Below are positions 61,745 through 64,000 of a stretch of 64,000 nt of DNA, one piece after another. The stretch is from CAYVRJ01 sp964453645 (lineage in GTDB: Bacteria; Bacillota; Clostridia; Christensenellales; JAWKQI01), in contig CAYVRJ010000003.1 in assembly GCA_964453645.1 (NCBI GenBank), forward strand, positions 1 to 64,000, given 5' to 3'. The position numbers and the translations under genes were made by a program. Within the stretch, counting starts at the first letter, position 1, and each line of letters begins with the position of its first letter. Under the pieces are notes generated by a model, which had not been told where the DNA came from, did not search any database, and was given only the letters and a program-made list of their open reading frames with translations.

Positions 61745-62506
61745 ATGCTAAAGCTGACTTTAGAGAGTGAGCGGGGGGAGCCCATTGCTATGAGCAGCAC
61801 CAATTGGAGGGAAACCCTTCAATGTTTTTTGTACTCCTGTTTAGAGGTGGGAAAGTCGGATGAACTCCAGGGTGAAGAAAAAGGGAGCAAGCGTAAGTTT
61901 AAACTGTTTGCGTATTCCAATCTGTGTGAAGAACCGGGGTATGTGATCAAACGCACCAACCGCAATATCTATGGCAGTACCCTTTCTTTTTATGTTTGCT
62001 CGGTGGACAAAACGTTTTTAAATGCCATACAGTCCCTGTGCAACAGCAGCGAAGAGCCCCTTCACTTGGGCATGAACGAAGTGCGCATCACCCGTGCAGA
62101 AGTTTATACGACACCCCCGGGCAGTTATCACGTGGTCAAGGCGTTGTCTCCCATTTGCTGTTATAACACGACGGCGCTGCCCAACGGCAAGAAGCGAACG
62201 GTGTACCTCCACCCCGAGGAGCCAGAATTTCAAAATTTACTGCATCAAAATCTGCTACAAAAATATAAATCCTTTTATAAAGAAGAGCTGGAAGATTCCA
62301 TGTTCAGCATAATCCCTGTGAACACACCTAAAGAGGAGGTCAGCAAATATAAGGGGTTAATCGTAAAAGCCTATTACGGCATATTTGAAATTTCCGGAAG
62401 CCCCGAACTGCTAAACTTGGCCTTTTCGGCAGGGCTGGGCAGCAAGGGTTCCATGGGGTTTGGGCTGATCGTTCCCAAACAAAAGATATCCGAACAAAAA
62501 AAATAA
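61745..62506 (+). CDS. cas6: CRISPR-associated endoribonuclease Cas6 family, orphan
   Basis: ATG 61745 follows TTGGAG. A 253-residue protein with the tandem ferredoxin-like layout of Cas6 and the diagnostic Gly-rich loop near the C-terminus, AGLGSKGSMGFGLI (229-242). Cas6 normally cuts CRISPR repeat RNA using a histidine in the first helical region, but the first histidine here is H107, so the usual catalytic His is missing. No other cas gene and no CRISPR array lies in the window. The gene is a single transcription unit with a good promoter and a terminator. Either it processes an array elsewhere or it has another RNA role. Confidence 0.82.
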   Translation: MLKLTLESERGEPIAMSSTNWRETLQCFLYSCLEVGKSDELQGEEKGSKRKFKLFAYSNLCEEPGYVIKRTNRNIYGSTLSFYVCSVDKTFLNAIQSLCNSSEEPLHLGMNEVRITRAEVYTTPPGSYHVVKALSPICCYNTTALPNGKKRTVYLHPEEPEFQNLLHQNLLQKYKSFYKEELEDSMFSIIPVNTPKEEVSKYKGLIVKAYYGIFEISGSPELLNLAFSAGLGSKGSMGFGLIVPKQKISEQKK

Positions 62507-62540
62507 GGGGCGTATCAAATACATGATACAGCCCCTTTTT
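62507..62540. terminator. Bidirectional terminator between cas6 and creatininase genes
   Basis: GGGGC-GTATCA / TGATAC-A-GCCCC hairpin (62507-62535) with T5 on the plus strand and a T-rich tail on the minus strand. Confidence 0.75.
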
Positions 62541-62549
62541 GAATACTCT

Positions 62550-63320
62550 TTATTTCATATATTCCCAGTTCATTTCGTTCATGAGGGTGATACCCTCGCA
62601 AACAATATCCACCAAATGATTGAGCATGGCCTCACCCTTCTCAACGGATGCCACGGTGCTATCCCCTGTGGCGCCAGTGGGGGTGACTTCCTCGATGTCC
62701 CAAATCACGTTGGCATATTTGTTAATCTCGTTGATCTTGTGGGGCACGTGTTCCTCGGCTAGGCTTAAATCCACTAAGTCCGGGCGAATGGCCATCATAA
62801 TGCTGGTCTCACCTTCGCCGCCGTGGCCCAAACCGTTCCACACTTCAAAGTTGTCGCCCATGCGCTCGCCCACCTTCACCCACCAGTCGGGTAAATAGAG
62901 GAACCGTGCCTCCGGGTGAACGTCTTTCACCTTGTGGGCAGCAATTTGCAGGGGAGCAATGTTTCCGTCGTGGCCGTTTAAGATATAGATGCGCCGAATG
63001 CCGTGGTGCAGCAGACTGTTAAATATATCTTCCGCAACGGCAATCACCGTCTCAAATCGTAGCGTCACAGACATGGGGTATTTGTTGTAGTGCAGGGAAG
63101 TGCCGTAGGGGATGCAGGGCAGCACCACCACGTTTTCCAGCCTGTTGGCCGCCTGAATGGCGATTTCGGTGGGCACAAAGTAGTCGGGACCCAAGCAGCA
63201 GTGCCAGCCGTGGCTCTCGCAAGAGCCAAAGGTACAGATGGCCACCAGTTCATCTTTGTTTTTGAAGAGTTCCGTAAGTTCGGTGGATGTAAATTCGTTT
63301 AAAAGTACCTTCTTGCTCAT
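62550..63320 (-). CDS. Creatininase-family amidohydrolase
   Basis: A 256-residue protein with the family metal ligands: E-x-HG in SCESHGWHCCLGPDYFVP (E, H, D), the NGHDGN loop and GHGGEGETSIMM (E). The family includes creatininase, amidases of cofactor pathways and other cyclic-amide hydrolases. The permease encoded 12 bases upstream on the same strand probably imports its substrate, perhaps a pyrimidine- or creatinine-like compound. Confidence 0.9.
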   Translation of the reverse strand: MSKKVLLNEFTSTELTELFKNKDELVAICTFGSCESHGWHCCLGPDYFVPTEIAIQAANRLENVVVLPCIPYGTSLHYNKYPMSVTLRFETVIAVAEDIFNSLLHHGIRRIYILNGHDGNIAPLQIAAHKVKDVHPEARFLYLPDWWVKVGERMGDNFEVWNGLGHGGEGETSIMMAIRPDLVDLSLAEEHVPHKINEINKYANVIWDIEEVTPTGATGDSTVASVEKGEAMLNHLVDIVCEGITLMNEMNWEYMK

Positions 63321-63332
63321 ACGATTCCCTCC

Positions 63333-64000
63333 TTAAGCGTTACCCTTGTCGAACTTTGCGTCGGGCATGAACTTGTACAGCAGTAAGTACAGGAAGAATG
63401 TAATGATCATGGCGATCAGTCCCGAGGGAAGGCCGAAGGGCAGGGGTACTACATATTGGAACAACAGACCTAAACCCGCGCCGATGGCAAAGGAGATCAC
63501 GCCGGCAAAGCGGAAGGAGGGTTGGCTGTTTAGCTTTTCGGGGGTGTACTTACCCTTGCCGATCACAAAGTAATCTGCCAATAGGGGTGCGCACAGGGGA
63601 GGAGCGGCAGCGCCCAAGATGTTGATGAAGTCTGCAAAGAACATCTGGTAAAAGGCCAAGCTGCCAAGAATGGTACCCAGTACACCGGCGATGATAACCA
63701 GCATCTTCCGGTTTGCCTTAATTTTAAAGGTATCCAACACGGGGCCAACGTAGAGAGAGTTGCAGTACAGTTCTGCGTTGTTGGTGGTCCACAGGGAGGT
63801 GGTCCAGGCGAACACGCCCACAAAGGCCAGCACAGCCGACAATCCGTACATCCACTCCACATAGTTAAACTGGCCAACCTGCACAGCACCGATATAACCT
63901 ACCAGGTTTAACAGGGGATTGGTGAAGATGAAGCAGGCAGCAGCACACCAAAATACAGCCTTTACGCTCTTGTTGTAGCGGAAGAGGTCGACGCCCATAA
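63333..64000 (-). CDS. Cytosine/purine permease (NCS1, CodB-like), C-terminal part, runs off the window
   Basis: About 222 residues of the C-terminal half with six membrane spans. Landmarks: FTNPLLNLVGYIGAVQ, WTTNNAELYCNSLY (NCS1 substrate/Na site region) and GAAAPPLCAPLLADYFVIGK. The full protein is ~420 residues; the start is beyond 64000. Paired with the creatininase-family gene downstream. Confidence 0.88.
   Translation of the reverse strand, partial: MGVDLFRYNKSVKAVFWCAAACFIFTNPLLNLVGYIGAVQVGQFNYVEWMYGLSAVLAFVGVFAWTTSLWTTNNAELYCNSLYVGPVLDTFKIKANRKMLVIIAGVLGTILGSLAFYQMFFADFINILGAAAPPLCAPLLADYFVIGKGKYTPEKLNSQPSFRFAGVISFAIGAGLGLLFQYVVPLPFGLPSGLIAMIITFFLYLLLYKFMPDAKFDKGNA

Noticed and set aside
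61585..62550. CRISPR array near cas6
   Set aside because: No regularly spaced direct repeats are visible here or elsewhere in the window; only terminator hairpins.

Overview
The window reads as a chromosomal segment of a low-to-moderate GC, endospore-forming Firmicute of the class Clostridia, most likely an uncultured gut or anaerobic-digester lineage. The main reason is the block spoIIGA-sigE-sigG-ylmC-nrdR-pgeF-(HlyD-like)-ylmE-sepF-divIVA-lspA-rluD at 50.0-59.6 kb. The short clostridial EF-Ts, strong AGGAGG ribosome sites and near-consensus SigA promoters agree with this.

Layout. (1) 0-4.7 kb is a scrap-yard: the start of a yjdF gene behind a yjdF-type riboswitch, a dinB gene whose middle is missing and replaced by a phytoene-desaturase-like oxidoreductase, a frameshifted small dinB-partner gene, a sigma-like regulator with an early amber stop, and a frameshifted mobile-element gene. 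(2) 4.7-18.76 kb is bounded by two direct copies of the 3' half of tRNA-Arg(CCT). Just inside the left copy are remains of a tyrosine recombinase and a MobC-type protein. The cargo is an arabinoxylan-oligosaccharide locus: ArsR-type regulator, ABC sugar importer, GH51 arabinofuranosidase, GH120 and GH3 beta-xylosidases, plus fragments of an older sugar locus (SDR, permease, AraC). I read it as a decayed integrative element with metabolic cargo. (3) 18.86-30.2 kb is a minus-strand locus: response regulator, histidine kinase, a DUF6034-like lipoprotein, two membrane permeases, one intact and one degenerate ABC ATPase, a secreted CARDB-like protein, an FtsX-like permease and a membrane-anchored propeller-like protein. 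Three of its upstream regions carry TTACAA-type direct repeats with 11-bp spacing, suggesting control by its own response regulator. (4) 30.3-41.5 kb is mixed: a DUF3021/LytTR pair, GNAT acetyltransferase, CotA-like multicopper oxidase, RNase Z, an NlpC/P60 wall enzyme, a riboflavin-type ECF S component, glnA, a nadE with an apparently damaged glutaminase domain, and a DeoR regulator. (5) 41.7-49.97 kb holds rpsB-tsf-pyrH, wall-related proteins, a two-component system and a UroD-type methyltransferase-like gene. (6) 50-59.6 kb is the sporulation and cell-division block. (7) 59.6-64 kb carries galM, a lipoprotein polysaccharide deacetylase, a lone cas6 with its own promoter and terminator, a creatininase-family amidohydrolase and part of a cytosine/purine permease.

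How parts work together: in the island, the importer brings in short arabinoxylan oligomers and three cytoplasmic glycosidases of different families trim arabinose and xylose. In the TCS-ABC locus the kinase/regulator pair probably senses an envelope signal and induces the exporter-like membrane complex. In the sporulation block SpoIIGA activates pro-SigE in the mother cell and SigG acts in the forespore. No intact integrase, transposase, CRISPR array, rRNA gene or complete tRNA gene was seen.
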